A stretch of DNA of 64,000 nt, taken from NCBI GenBank assembly GCA_951213105.1, contig OX578142.1:4604649-4668648 (forward strand), read 5' to 3'. The notes under the pieces were generated by a model that saw only the letters and a list, made by a program, of their open reading frames with translations, did not search any database and was not told the origin of the DNA. The DNA is from Amaurobius ferox (Eukaryota; Arthropoda; Arachnida; Araneae; Amaurobiidae). The position numbers and the translations under genes were made by a program. Every line of letters begins with the position of its first letter. The stretch's first letter is position 1. Shown here piece by piece: positions 1-10,529 of this stretch.

Positions 1-2
1 CA

Positions 3-764
3 GTGGAAAGTGTCTATGTGGCATTCCAAGCCATAAGATACCTCTCGGAAGACTTTCAAGGGATGGTCCAGAAGATTTATAGGTGGGAAGATAAGGATTT
101 TACCTTAGAAAAAATCCTGCGAGAGCTATCCGAGGAAGAAGGATGTATCTGGCAACTCCGTAGTGACAGAAATCATGTAAGTCAGAATTCATCTGTATTT
201 TTGTCTCAATGTAATGTAAATGTAAAAAGTAAAAATAACAGTGTATTTAAAACTGGAAAACCAGTTAAAAAGGTCATAAGACCGTGTTATTTTTGTAAAA
301 AGGCAGGTCATTTAAAAAGAAATTGCCCTACTCTTAAGTCTAGCTCTAATATAATAGAATTATATTCTTCTGCTAGAATTGAAGCAAATACTGTGCAGGA
401 TCCTAGCGATAGCCTCAGCTGGGTAATTGACACCGCTGCTACGCGGCACTTTTGCAATGACATTAATCTGTTCTCAAAATTTAAAGAAAGCAAAGGTGCA
501 TCTATGTCGCTAGCAGTGGGTGATATTCAGAGCCCAGTTGAGGCTATCGGTACGGTCAAAATATTTGTTCAGTTTAAGAACGTAAGAAGTGATATTGTTC
601 TTTCTGATGTTATGTTTTCACCTAAGTTAAGGCGAAACTTATTAGCCGCATCTGTTCTTGAGGAACAGGGGTATACATTTAAAGGGGCTAATGGGGTATT
701 GTGGTTTAACACTCCAAAGGGAGAAAAATACTTCTATACTAAAAAGAAGGCTTGTATTTTTTAA
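3..764 (+). CDS. Copia gag C-terminus plus aspartic protease (5' partial)
   Basis: The frame is open from the window edge, so the true start lies upstream; the first codon here is GTG and is not a start. It would package the element RNA and process the polyprotein in cytoplasmic virus-like particles. A CCHC zinc knuckle is seen at residues C95, C98, H103 and C108. The protease active site is near D143 in the motif WVIDTAATRHF; copia proteases usually have D-S/T-G-A, so the Ala where Gly is expected is unusual. The reading frame ends in a T/A homopolymer at about 755-765. The next ORF is in the -1 frame and overlaps from 743, which fits either a single-base indel or, less likely, programmed frameshifting; I see no canonical slippery heptamer. 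Confidence 0.85.
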   Translation: MESVYVAFQAIRYLSEDFQGMVQKIYRWEDKDFTLEKILRELSEEEGCIWQLRSDRNHVSQNSSVFLSQCNVNVKSKNNSVFKTGKPVKKVIRPCYFCKKAGHLKRNCPTLKSSSNIIELYSSARIEANTVQDPSDSLSWVIDTAATRHFCNDINLFSKFKESKGASMSLAVGDIQSPVEAIGTVKIFVQFKNVRSDIVLSDVMFSPKLRRNLLAASVLEEQGYTFKGANGVLWFNTPKGEKYFYTKKKACIF

Positions 765-3700
765 AACCTCAATATGAAACTCCGACTGTAAATAACAATA
801 TCAAAGACCGTAAAACTACAGGAAAGGATCAGAATAGGGATAAAGAATCTAAGAAAGATAAAAAAACCCTAAATAGGAACAGTATTAACAAAATGAAAAT
901 TTTGCCTAGTGTAAATAAAAGTAAAGATAACTCTGAGGTGAAGTCAAAGTCAAAGGGAAAAGTTAATGGGAAACCAAGTTGTTCGGTTTCAGAAGTTTTA
1001 AATAAAACTGAACTCTGGCATAGGAGATATTGCCACATTAACACTGATTATTTATATCAGACAAGTAAAGTTTCCGCGGCTAATGGACTCTCTAGACTAA
1101 AATATGCAAAAATTAATTGTTTACATTGTAAATTAGCAAAGTCTAAGAGGATTTCTTTTAAGCCAATTGGTAGGATAAGGTCCACTAAACCTTTACAATT
1201 ACTCCATATGGACGTGTGTGGTCCCTTATCTACAGCTTCTTTGGGCGGAAACAAATACTTTTTGACAATAACTGAGGACTTTAGCCGGAAGGTGTTTGTG
1301 TATATCATGAAACAAAAATCAGAAGTGTTTAAGATCTTTAAGGAATTCCAAGTTAAGGAAGAAAGGCAGCTAGGCAAAAAGATTTTGTGTATCCGTACGG
1401 ACAATGGTATGGAGTTCTGTCACAACCAATTCAAGGCATACTTAAATAAATTGTGTATTAAATCAGAATGGTCAAATGTATATACACCCGAACAGAACGG
1501 GGTTTCTGAGAGATTTAATCTAACAGCACTTGATTGTGTAAAAGCTATGCTTGATCAAAGTCAGGTTGGTGACAGGATGTGGGCAGAGGCGATTTTATGT
1601 TTTGCACATACAAAAAACAGGATATGTCACAAGTTTAAAACCAAAACTCCACACGAGTTATATTATGGTAGGAAGCCAGCTGTTGCTCACCTCAAAGTTT
1701 TTGGGTGCATAACCTATGTTGGCACAGCCAAACAACTTAGGAACAAAATGGATATGAGAGCCCAAGTAGGAATCATGGTTGGTTATGTCGAGAGCACCAA
1801 AGGCTATAGGATATATATAGCAAACAAAAAGAAAGTTGAAGAAACAAGTAATGTCAGATTTGAGGAAGAAAAGGCAGCGGAAGGCGTCCTGGGCCCTAAT
1901 TACCCTAAAGTGATCACCTTGAGGAAATCGAAAGTTACTCAGTCGATTGACTCGGAATCAGAATGCTTGGGAGGAGTGTCAGAGGAAGAAGCAGGTGAGA
2001 GCCATGACACTAGCAAGTCTAGTGGGGATGAGGACTCTCCTGCTGATTCTGATCTGACACCCTGCTCAGATATTAGCTGGGTACGGAAAGCAGTACCTAG
2101 GCCTGATGGGAGTAGGACGGACATTTACTACTCGGTAAAAGGTGACAACAAAAGGCTGAGATCTCATAATGATATCAGAAAATTTTGTGCGAAATCCAAT
2201 ATTCATTATGATCAGCAAATGTTTAATTTTAGAGAGAAAAAAGGGGTAAGTGATATCAAAAGAAAACCGGAAGCAAGCAATGTTGAGATCTTGATACCCA
2301 AAAGCTATAGATCGACAATTGAATCTCCCCAGTACGATAAATGGCAGGAGGCCATGAATGATGAAATAGCTACAATGCAGAAGAGGGGTGCCTGGGACTT
2401 AGTGCCTGCACCCATCTCACAACAAAAAATAATCGGTAGTAGATGGGTCTATACCATTAAAAAGGATAAAAGGGGAAATGTCAAAAGATTCAAAGCTCAC
2501 ATAGTAGCTCAAGGATATACCCAGATAAAAGAGGACTCATATGATGAAGTGTTTAGCCCTGTGATTAATTTTAGTTTGATCAGAGCCTTCTTCTCCATAT
2601 TCGTTTGCATGCTTAAATGGAAACATTTTCAACTAGACATCAAGTCAGCATACCTTTATGCTAAATTGAATGCCAAAGTTTTCATGAAAGAACCACCTGG
2701 ATATGTCGATCCGAACCAACAAAATCATGTATGTTTGCTGAAAAAGGCAATATATGGCTTACATCAGAGCGGCAGAGAGTGGTATAATGAGCTTGACACC
2801 ACTTTGAGAAAATTAAATTTCTTCAAACTCAAATGGTGCAATTGTGCATATTTTTACCAGGACAAAGTATTAATGTTGGCATATGTGGATGACATAGTTT
2901 TATTTTCAAAACATCAAGGTGATATTGATCATGCAGTTTCTTTACTGAGTAAAGAATTTGATATCAAAGAATTAGGAAAGGTAAAAAAACTGTTAGGTGT
3001 GGAATTTACTGAAATCAATAACAAATTTTTTATACATCAAAGGCAGTATATTGATAAAGTTTGCCAAATGTTTAAAAAATTCAAATATCCTATTTCTTCA
3101 CTCTCTATTACAAAAGGAATCACGTTGAGCAAAAATGATTGCCCAATGAATGATGGAGAATTAAAACAAATGCAAAATATCCCATACAGAAGTTTGATAG
3201 GATGTTTAGCCTATTTATCAAATAGAACTAGACCAGATATATGTTACGCTGTAAATATTCTGTCTCAATTCCAAGAGAATCCTGGCATGAAGCATTGGGA
3301 CGCATTACTTAAACTTTTAGGATATCTTGAGAAAACAAAGAGTTACATGTTAAACTTATCAGGCATTGGTAACTTGAATTTAAATTGTTACTCGGATTCG
3401 GATTTTGCCGCCAATAGGGATGACAGAGTGTCACTCGGGGGTATGTTATTTCTTATAGATAGAGTACCCGTTTCTTGGCGTACATTTAAACACAAGTGTG
3501 TTAGTCTGTCAACGATGGAAGCAGAATATGCTTCATTGACAGAAGCTGCGAAAAAAATTATTTGGCTACAAAATATCATTGAGGAATGTATGAAGCTAGG
3601 GTTAAAATTTAACAGAAATCATAGCATAATCTACTGTGATAACCAAGCTGCAATTAATTTTTCAAATTCCCCAATAGAGAATAACCGAACCAAACATATT

Positions 3701-3814
3701 GATATAAAGTACCATTTTCTGAGGAATTTAGTTGAGAATGAATCTTTTAAAATCATAAGGAAAATAAGGAAAAATAAGGAAAATGTAATAAAGGATAAAA
3801 TAAGGATAAAATAA
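752..3814 (+). CDS. Copia pol: integrase, reverse transcriptase, RNase H
   Basis: This frame is open from 743; position 752 is TTG, so there is no ATG at the 5' end and translation should come from the upstream gag frame. Numbered from 752, the gag-pre-integrase site has H90, H95, C123 and C126. The integrase triad is D154, D217 and E253, with exact DD35E spacing. A charged linker spans roughly 370-500. Reverse transcriptase follows, with the first Asp at D629 and YVDD at 711-714. RNase H has D882/D884, E923, D963 and a KHID motif at 981. All catalytic residues are present. The last ~20 residues are low-complexity Lys/Ile/Arg encoded by a short repeat rich in 'ataagga', which also creates the stop at 3812. 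The family C-terminal motif reappears in the same frame further downstream. Confidence 0.92.
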   Translation: MYFLKPQYETPTVNNNIKDRKTTGKDQNRDKESKKDKKTLNRNSINKMKILPSVNKSKDNSEVKSKSKGKVNGKPSCSVSEVLNKTELWHRRYCHINTDYLYQTSKVSAANGLSRLKYAKINCLHCKLAKSKRISFKPIGRIRSTKPLQLLHMDVCGPLSTASLGGNKYFLTITEDFSRKVFVYIMKQKSEVFKIFKEFQVKEERQLGKKILCIRTDNGMEFCHNQFKAYLNKLCIKSEWSNVYTPEQNGVSERFNLTALDCVKAMLDQSQVGDRMWAEAILCFAHTKNRICHKFKTKTPHELYYGRKPAVAHLKVFGCITYVGTAKQLRNKMDMRAQVGIMVGYVESTKGYRIYIANKKKVEETSNVRFEEEKAAEGVLGPNYPKVITLRKSKVTQSIDSESECLGGVSEEEAGESHDTSKSSGDEDSPADSDLTPCSDISWVRKAVPRPDGSRTDIYYSVKGDNKRLRSHNDIRKFCAKSNIHYDQQMFNFREKKGVSDIKRKPEASNVEILIPKSYRSTIESPQYDKWQEAMNDEIATMQKRGAWDLVPAPISQQKIIGSRWVYTIKKDKRGNVKRFKAHIVAQGYTQIKEDSYDEVFSPVINFSLIRAFFSIFVCMLKWKHFQLDIKSAYLYAKLNAKVFMKEPPGYVDPNQQNHVCLLKKAIYGLHQSGREWYNELDTTLRKLNFFKLKWCNCAYFYQDKVLMLAYVDDIVLFSKHQGDIDHAVSLLSKEFDIKELGKVKKLLGVEFTEINNKFFIHQRQYIDKVCQMFKKFKYPISSLSITKGITLSKNDCPMNDGELKQMQNIPYRSLIGCLAYLSNRTRPDICYAVNILSQFQENPGMKHWDALLKLLGYLEKTKSYMLNLSGIGNLNLNCYSDSDFAANRDDRVSLGGMLFLIDRVPVSWRTFKHKCVSLSTMEAEYASLTEAAKKIIWLQNIIEECMKLGLKFNRNHSIIYCDNQAAINFSNSPIENNRTKHIDIKYHFLRNLVENESFKIIRKIRKNKENVIKDKIRIK

Positions 3815-3922
3815 GGATAAGGAATAAATAAGGAAAATGTAGCAGATTACTTTACAAAACCAATGACCAAGGATAGAGCATTAAATTTTTGTAATCAAAT
3901 TTTCAAAACCAAAAATGATTAA
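3815..3922 (+). pseudogene. Detached pol C-terminal tail behind in-frame stops
   Basis: Reading on in the same frame after the stop at 3812-3814, there is a second TAA at 3818-3820. An open segment follows that encodes the usual copia pol ending (ADYFTKPMTKDR at about 3842-3877) and stops at 3920-3922. The separating DNA is a run of short 'ataaggat/ataaggaaa' repeats from about 3760 to 3835. Because the frame is preserved across the run, the stops came from repeat expansion and not from an indel that shifted frame. Confidence 0.75.
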
Positions 3923-4319
3923 ATTTGTAACTTCTAAAAATTTTCTAACTTCTAAATTTTCTTTCCAAAGTATAAATGGTTAGGGTATCTTATGATTTAC
4001 TCCTCTCTCATTGATACAAATGAAATGTATCTTGAGTATATATTGTTATGTGACAATGAACTGTTACTTTTCTCACATTACACTTGAAAAATATATATCC
4101 ATTTTTACTACACGCATAATGCATTTTTTGCTTATGTGAATAAAATGTGTGTCTGATATCAAGAATGTACATCATTGATATAATTCACAAGAATCATAAA
4201 ATTTTTTAATCTGTGCTTATCTCATATGTATGTTTACCTTCTGTATCTTCTTTTATTATCATTGCCATTGTATTTGGTATTTATAGTGTATACTAGTCAT
4301 GAGCTAAGATAATAAAACT

Positions 4320-4550
4320 TAAATTTTTTTTAATCTTAAATGTTAAATTTAATAGTTATACACTAAATTTTCTACAACTTGAATTGTGATATGTATAATT
4401 AAATTTTTTAATCTTAAATGTTAAATTTAATAATTATACACTAAATTTTCTACAACTTGAATTGTGATATGTATAATAAATTTTCTAATCTCAAATATTA
4501 AATTTAATAATTATACCTAAATTCTCTAGAGCTTAAATTTATGATATCTT
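4320..4550 (+). repeat. Tandem repeat, ~78 bp x 3
   Basis: The motif AATCTTAAATGTTAAATTT occurs at 4332 and 4410, and a variant at 4487, giving periods of 78 and 77 bp. The first two copies are almost identical; the third is diverged. Confidence 0.85.
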
Positions 4551-4947
4551 TAGATTTTTAAATTTTAAACTTAATGTTTCTATAAATTTTCAAAGTAGTA
4601 AAGAAATATAGTTTTCTTTAGTATGAGCTAGTACTTAAGAAGGGCAATAGTATGGTTATACTCAGTATCTTTTACTATGTTATCCTTAAACATGTAATTT
4701 AAAGAATGCTTATGATCTGCATTATAGAGAAGTGTACTTATTTGATTGTTGCCATTTTGAGATATAGAAAAAGGCTGTTCACTTTCTAAGATGTTATAAG
4801 TATTATAAATTTCTTTAATGTATTAAATTTCCTGTATGCATACATTATGTTTTTAGGATACTAAGGACCTTGACATTTTTAGTCTTGATCTTTAGAGTAA
4901 CCTTTTTTGGATGAGAGCATGGGCGCCGAGAGTTGGTGTTTTTGCAT

Positions 4948-4959
4948 GAGGGGGCCGAT
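4948..4959 (+). promoter_or_regulatory. Polypurine tract of copia 1
   Basis: GAGGGGGCCGAT lies directly before the TGTTGGAA start of the 3' LTR, the position of a plus-strand primer site. The equivalent place before LTR 3 reads GAAGGGCTGAT (about 9677-9687). Confidence 0.65.
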
Positions 4960-5830
4960 TGTTGGAAACTTGGTTTTGTTTACATTGCGATTCTCGTTTC
5001 GCGGGAGCGTGACGTCATTATTCTAAATGATTTTTCCGTTCTCGTGAACGAATCGCGATGTGGACAAAACTGGGCTTATCATGCAAATCACCTTCTCGCC
5101 GCTCACGCATCCTGTTTTGCATATCCAGAGGGCGTTGCCGGCAACGGTTGTGTTCCGGAACGCAACCCATCATCGGATATAAAGGCTGGACACATTTTTG
5201 GTTTAAGTTAGATACAGATGTATAGATGAGATGCAGGCAGATGCAGTACTAAGATGCAGTAGCAATCTACAGATGGATCGAGATCGCTGATCTGAGACGG
5301 ATCTACATAAAGTCTTATTCGATGTTGTCGAATGTTATGATAATGTTTATCGGTTGACGCGGATGTTTTAGTGAATCTGAAAGATTTAATGGTTCTCAGT
5401 TAAGGAGACCATGTTGTTCCGTGTTGTGGACTTTATGCTGTGCTAATCCGTGAAGTTTAAAGTTTTTGCCATAGCGTGTGACCAGCTATAGGTGGCATTG
5501 GGAAATGCACGTTGTTACGTAAGTTTGAAAAGTTTTATTCTACTTACTCGTGTAAAGATTACTTAAACCAAGAATGTGTCTAAGTGCGGAACTTTTTCTG
5601 AAACCTTACGAATGAGCTTGAGAGCTCATGTTTTGTATATAGTATGCTTTGATTTGTTTTACATTGCTATAGATATATTGTAAGCAAATGCAATGGATTC
5701 GCTTCTTAAATAAAAAGTGATTTGAACCAAATTGGAACCATTATTTTCAACACCTCTACAGTTAGTTGTATTTTTTTACAACTTCCATTTTGACGTTGTT
5801 ATCACTGCTATCTCTGCTTAAATTCCAGCA
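4960..5830 (+). repeat. 3' LTR of copia 1 (LTR 1)
   Basis: It begins TGTTGGAA after the polypurine tract. Its right end is uncertain: TTCCAGCA at 5830 nearly mirrors the start, and TTTTCAACA ending at 5752 is an alternative. It contains two octamer-type motifs (ATGCAAAT near 5080, TTGCATAT near 5119), a TATAAAG near 5178 and an AATAAA near 5709. The first 60 bp match the minus-strand LTR 2 closely. An ATG ORF inside it (4933-5211) is a chance frame. 5831-5979 shows nothing I can assign. Confidence 0.75.
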
Positions 5831-5979
5831 AAGATTTTCAATTTCGTACCTCATCAATTTTTATAACCAGAAGGTTTATCCTGTGCATCCTGACAGGTTA
5901 CATACATGAGCATATCGTCTTCTATCGCTGTTCTTCTATTCACAAATTTATCAAATGTATTAATTTAATAACCAACAGG

Positions 5980-7066
5980 TTATATGAGGACCTCAACAGT
6001 GGCTCCTTCCGACCTAAGTCGTTTGGTGCCTCCAACCTTCTCTTTGACAGCGCCAGCTTTTGCAAGCGTCTGATCCAGCTGCCTAGGCATGCGCCTCTGA
6101 GCTTTAGTGAGTATATCCTGTATCACAGCCATGGTTTCAGTGTGTCGGTCACCAAGGCTCGCGACTCCACTTCCTTCCACAGCCGGACTGCAGGTTTCCT
6201 ACTTTTTGCCAAGATCCAACCCCAGAGGGGTTGTTTCAATGGCTGATTGGGAATCACCCGAAGATGAACCCAATCCTTTAACACTTTCATCATGACAGCA
6301 CGGAGAACTAGGAAATGGCACATCTAATTGCTCCATGCTGTAACCACTAATGAGAAAAAACCACGGATTACTTCCAGTTTCATCGGAGCCCCCACTAGGC
6401 TCCGTCTCCCCACACTTTTCTGATGTGAAAAGTGTAACCGCCGGAGTCATTCGCAAAGCTAGATAATAAGGAGCGGGCCATAACGTGCACCAGCTATACA
6501 GGGCCCATGGATCAACAAAGATTCAAGGGGGATTTCTCGATATGAAATGCTCCCCACCAGCCAACCAACGCAACTAAGGGACACGACCTCTGGAACCATT
6601 TACTACAAACGTTTCTTGAAAGCAAAACTACAGATGCACGCCGCTTTGCCCTTTTCGCAACACAACCACCTGGTCCCATTCCCGAGCCCAAACAGTATAC
6701 CTTACGGCAGAGGCCGAAGAGTGGTACTAAGGCCCATAAGGCAGAAGTGAAGTTTACTAGGGGCTCAGCATTGATGCAATCTGCAGCTAGAAGAAAAAGT
6801 TTGCTCGGGTACCTCGGGATAGTAACACCCGTATCCACAAAAGAAATGGATCCCTGAGGATTTTACAGAGTGGGACTAGGTGCCTCACTTCCAACCCCCA
6901 ACCTGGAGGACCAGGATGCCTCATTTTGTCAGGAACCTCACCTTCGACCTGTCCAGCAAGGGAAACCCTACCAGTAACCGAAACTACCGCCGGCATAGCT
7001 CTTAGGATCATCAGAACATGCAAACTCCACCACCGCGTCAAGGCGCAGGCATCATTTAGTGAAGTC
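5980..7066 (-). mobile_element. GC-richer repeat fragment, perhaps the 5' end of a non-LTR retrotransposon
   Basis: Composition changes sharply here to much higher GC than either side. On the minus strand it holds several short open segments in different frames: one beginning MEQLDVPFPSSPCCHDE (inside 6199-6456) and one containing ETMAVIQDILTKAQRRMPRQ (inside 5980-6180), ending at a stop by 5980. The pattern of a long leader followed by an ORF1-like charged protein suggests the 5' UTR and ORF1 start of a LINE, but I see no reverse transcriptase and no confirmed family. At about 7066 it abuts gag of copia 2, so it inserted into or recombined with that element. Confidence 0.4.
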
Positions 7067-7748
7067 CTATGACCTTAACAGATTTCCTACTTTTAGTGAC
7101 ATTTTTACATTTAGTATTAACCTTTGAGAAGTATACAGAATAATTTGGACTTACATTATTTCCGTGTTTCTGCAACTGCCTAATCCGGCCTTCCTCTTGG
7201 GATAGCTCCTTTTGGATATTGTCCAGCTTGAATTCTTTATCACTCCAGCAATAGATGATCTGTGTGATACTTTGGAATTCATCAGACAAGTATCGGATAG
7301 CTTGAAATGCCACATATACGTCCTCCACAGGATGATTCACGTTCTTTAACTTGGTGCCCGTCTTTCTTATTCTTGTACAAAAGATATCCACAGGCTCATC
7401 TACTTCCGGAAGAAGACTGAAGAATTCGTCGAGAAGACGCACCAGGTTTGCACGCGCTGGAGCTTCAAAATGAGCCTCCAATTTCCTCCATGCATCTGCC
7501 AGGCTGTCATTGATGTCGAGTAACTCTCGGTATTCCGCTGATATGTTTCGGAACAAGATGGATAGTGCACGGTCGCTGCTGCGCACCTACTCCTCGCACT
7601 CATGTCGTGACGTTGACTCTTCAACTAGCAGTGCTGTACGATTAAAATGTCCGTAATAGCCTTCTCCTTTCAGTAGAAAAGAAATTTCATTATACCAAGT
7701 GACATAATTGTCTCTGTTTAATACTACAATGATGTTGCCTTCTTCCAT
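7067..7748 (-). pseudogene. Copia gag, broken (minus strand)
   Basis: The ATG is at 7748 on the minus strand, starting MEEGNIIVVLNRDNY, the usual copia gag N-terminus with an N-Y-x-x-W motif. The frame runs 53 codons to a TAG at 7587-7589 and then continues open in the same frame to ~7066, with the typical gag core (RANLVRLLDEFF). The segment around 7110-7290 is clearly related to the gag end at the left edge of the window. One nonsense mutation plus 3' truncation before the zinc knuckle make it non-functional. Confidence 0.85.
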
Positions 7749-7927
7749 GCTTTTGGAAAGTCTCTAAACTTTAACTTTCACTTGCGTACACTTTGTTTAC
7801 CTTTTTCCATAAATGCAAATGGCGCCGCTCAATGGTCCCAGTCGATAAAATTCAGGACACTTCTTGTCTACTTGCTGGTATTTTTGCTGCACTATAAGGG
7901 CTCTATACGGGCTTTAGACAGGCTTTA

Positions 7928-7943
7928 GACTAGGCCCATAACC
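7928..7943 (-). promoter_or_regulatory. Primer-binding site of copia 2
   Basis: On the minus strand GGTTATGGGCCTAGTC follows the LTR end (TTCTAACA) after a three-base gap. It is complementary, with one mismatch, to the anticodon arm of initiator tRNA-Met, the internal half-tRNA primer known for copia. Confidence 0.8.
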
Positions 7944-7946
7944 GAT

Positions 7947-8968
7947 TGTTAGAATATTTACCTTACCGTCGGTATAGAAGATACGTCCAGGCTAACAGGA
8001 TGGCTGGAACTACTATATGGTTAAACAAGAATGTCCTTATACTTAGCGTGCTGTCGTCTAAAATTTTCACTACTAGCAGAGTTGTAGTTTAGCAGAGTTG
8101 TAGTTTAGCAGTGGATATTCCGGCAAGTGAAGTGTACTTCAATAAAAAGTCAGTTTTTTCAAATACAAAACTCACTTTTATTGATGTGACATCCATTACT
8201 CAGACATTGTTACATAAACATTGTAACGTCATGGTAAAGTCAACTATATTTACAAAAAAATGAGCTGGCAAGCTCATAGAAAAGGTTGTCTGATATAGTT
8301 TATGACTAGGCACGCACTCTCAGTAACTTCTATCGTTGCATTTAACACAGATAAGTAGAGAAAATTACCTTACAACTGATGAAATGCATTTTCATGAAGC
8401 CACCATCTTCAGGTCACACGTCATGGCGTCACACTGAGTCCAAACTGCAGAAATTAACCTGGCCTCTTTAAAATTGAAAGAGCCAATACTAGAAGAATTT
8501 GCCACACATTCCGAATTAAACTATCGGAACTTACTCACTCGTTATTACGCAATATAGCTGACAACGAATCTATCGCAACGTACTCAAACCGAGTACTTGC
8601 AAAGTCAATCAAACGATCCAGTCTGATCGTTGTCTAATCAGATTGTGGTCAGATCTGAACCGAACTTCAAGGTCTGATCCCAAGGTCTTGCACGAAGTCC
8701 AAGTCTCGGTCTCGATCTAGAGTACTGAGAATGCGTCCTATCATATATACACAGTGATGGGTATACTCTGGAACACAACCGTTGACAGCAGCGCCCTCAC
8801 AATATGTAAAACAGGATGCGAACATGACGAGAAGGTGATTTACATGAATGGCCTGTTCTGTTCTCGTCACGAGTCATTCACGGAAACAGAAAAACCATTC
8901 TGAAAATGAAAAACACATTCTCGCGAAAACGAGAATCGCGATGAAAACAGAACCAAGTTTCCAACATT
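7947..8968 (-). repeat. 5' LTR of copia 2 (LTR 2), minus strand
   Basis: It is about 1022 bp. On the minus strand it starts TGTTGGAAACTTGG at 8968 and ends TTCTAACA at 7947, giving near-perfect short inverted ends, with the primer-binding site immediately after. A TATATATG lies near 8745 and AATAAA motifs near 8150-8180. A short duplication (TAGTTTAGCAGAGTTG type) sits at about 8085-8110. A 67-codon ATG frame inside it is not a gene. Confidence 0.85.
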
Positions 8969-9687
8969 AATCATATATACTTAATTTGTATTAATGTACT
9001 AAATGAAATTAAAAAAAATTAAGCTTTTGAATTATAATGTTTATACTCAAATTTAATGTAAACTTAAATTCTGTGCTTATACTAAAATTTTAATCTTTTA
9101 AAGTTAATGTGTTAAATATAAGATATGCTTATACTTAAAATTTAAACTTGACTTGAATTTCATGATTATACCAAAATTTAAAAATAATATGATAACTTGA
9201 TAATTATATCCAGTCTTAAAGTTTTTTTAAACTTTAAGACTGAATATAATTATTACACTTAATATTTTTACTTAAATAATACTTAACTAATTTACTTAAT
9301 ACTATTTACTTAATAATTTACTTAAATAATTACTTAAATAATTTTTACTTAATATTTTTACACAAACATTACACTTAATATTTTTCATTAAATAATTTTT
9401 ATGGAAAACTTAAATTTAAACTTTTTGAGTGCTTATACTTAATATTGAAAAACTGCTGTATGTGTATTTTTACTTAAAGTACATGTTGATTTTACACAAT
9501 TGTTTTTCAAATAAGTGTGCATGCCTTTAAATTTTTGTAATGATGTGAATTTTTAAATTTTTATTCTTTCATTATATTTTTGGTAGGATACTGGGGGCCT
9601 TGGTATTTGTTTATATACATTGGTTTCTCAGATTAAGTTTTGTTGCATACGCATTGAGACTTATACGTATTGGCATGAAGGGCTGAT
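8969..9687 (+). other. 3' noncoding region of copia 3
   Basis: This is AT-rich and noncoding with many TTACTTAATA-type motifs. It ends in a purine-rich tract in front of LTR 3 and shares the GGATACTG...GGCCTTGG module (about 9588) with the corresponding region of copia 1. It abuts LTR 2 head to head, so copia 3 is truncated on its left. Confidence 0.55.
9211..9242. repeat. Perfect 14-bp hairpin
   Basis: CAGTCTTAAAGTTT, four T, then AAACTTTAAGACTG form a perfect stem with a 4-nt loop. Confidence 0.85.
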
Positions 9688-10529
9688 TGTTAGAAAAACG
9701 AATGTAAATATCGCGATTCACATTTCCCGTGAACGGGTGTTCAAACAAATTTCTTGTGAACGATTCATTCCGTTCTTGGGCATGAACCGTGACATTTTTC
9801 CTGCATGCTGTTTCATGCAAATCTAATTCTCAATGCAAATGCATCTCATTTGCATATCCGGGGGCGTTTCCAGAATGATCCCATTTTCGAAATATATAAG
9901 GCAGAACTTTCTTGAAGCAAATCAGATCGAAGAAAGATCGATTGATGATGAATCAGACCGAAAAGATCGGCAGACGGCTGCTGACATATGAAGTTTTTAG
10001 TCGGTATGTACGTTACGAGTGTTAAAGTCAGATGTGTTTGGTGACACAGACTGTCTTCTGCAATATGATGGCTATTTGTAAAAAGTTTTAAGTTGCGTGC
10101 AAATTCATAGTGTTAAGTCATTAAATTTTTCTTAAGTTGAATTGTGTGAAGTCGAGAGAATGTTTACCGGTGCTTCGTCCAATGGAACTTCTGGCCAAGT
10201 GTGATACCGACAATGGTGGCTTCAAATGCACGCAAGTGATTGAGGTAGTATGGGTATTTTATTACTACAAATGCATCAGGAAAGTTCTGCTAATTACTAA
10301 AGAAAAGGCTATATGAGCTTATGAGCTCAATTATACATTGTTTATTATTGGCATCGTATTTACCAAGATATGCAATTTGCCAGACGTGATTTATTTATTC
10401 ACAAAATAAAGTGAACCGAGTTTTCTTCTGGCCTGCTTCGCACTTATTCCATTGCACAAGAACATTCATCAAGGTTATTGCTGCGTTATCTCTGCTAACC
10501 AAATAGTTCTATTTGTATTTGAATTCCAG
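9688..10529 (+). repeat. LTR 3 of a copia element
   Basis: It starts TGTTAGAA after a purine tract. It has ATGCAAAT motifs near 9815 and 9834, ATTTGCATAT near 9849, TATATAAG near 9892 and AAAATAAAG near 10405. The right end (GAATTCCA at ~10529) was chosen by comparison with LTR 1 and is approximate. No primer-binding site or gag follows, so it is a 3' LTR. Confidence 0.7.

Larger units (their letters stand above)
3923..4959 (+). other. AT-rich 3' noncoding region of copia element 1
   Basis: No coding sequence is seen between the end of pol and the polypurine tract. It is strongly AT-rich and holds a three-copy tandem repeat. The motif TTTTTAGGATACTAAGGACC near 4852 has a relative near 9584, in front of LTR 3, showing that this noncoding module belongs to the family. 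Confidence 0.7.
1..5830 (+). mobile_element. Ty1/copia LTR retrotransposon, 3' part
   Basis: The window opens inside a copia-type element. In order it shows the end of gag with a CCHC knuckle, a protease, a gag-pre-integrase zinc site, integrase, reverse transcriptase and RNase H, then about 1 kb of AT-rich 3' noncoding DNA, a polypurine tract and a 3' LTR starting TGTTGGAA. The integrase-before-RT order is diagnostic for Ty1/copia. The 5' LTR and start of gag lie outside the window. Gag/protease and pol are in different frames and the pol C-terminus is cut off by in-frame stops, so this copy is probably inactive. Confidence 0.93.
7067..8968 (-). mobile_element. Copia element 2, 5' portion (minus strand)
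   Basis: Read on the minus strand there is a complete 5' LTR (8968 to 7947), a primer-binding site, a leader and the first ~225 codons of gag. Homology stops at ~7066, where the GC-rich fragment begins. The rest of gag and all of pol are missing. The LTR is closest to LTR 1 but the two elements are in opposite orientation. Confidence 0.85.

Noticed and set aside
4933..5211. 92-codon ORF across the polypurine tract and LTR 1
   Set aside because: It spans the LTR boundary and promoter region and has no protein family features.
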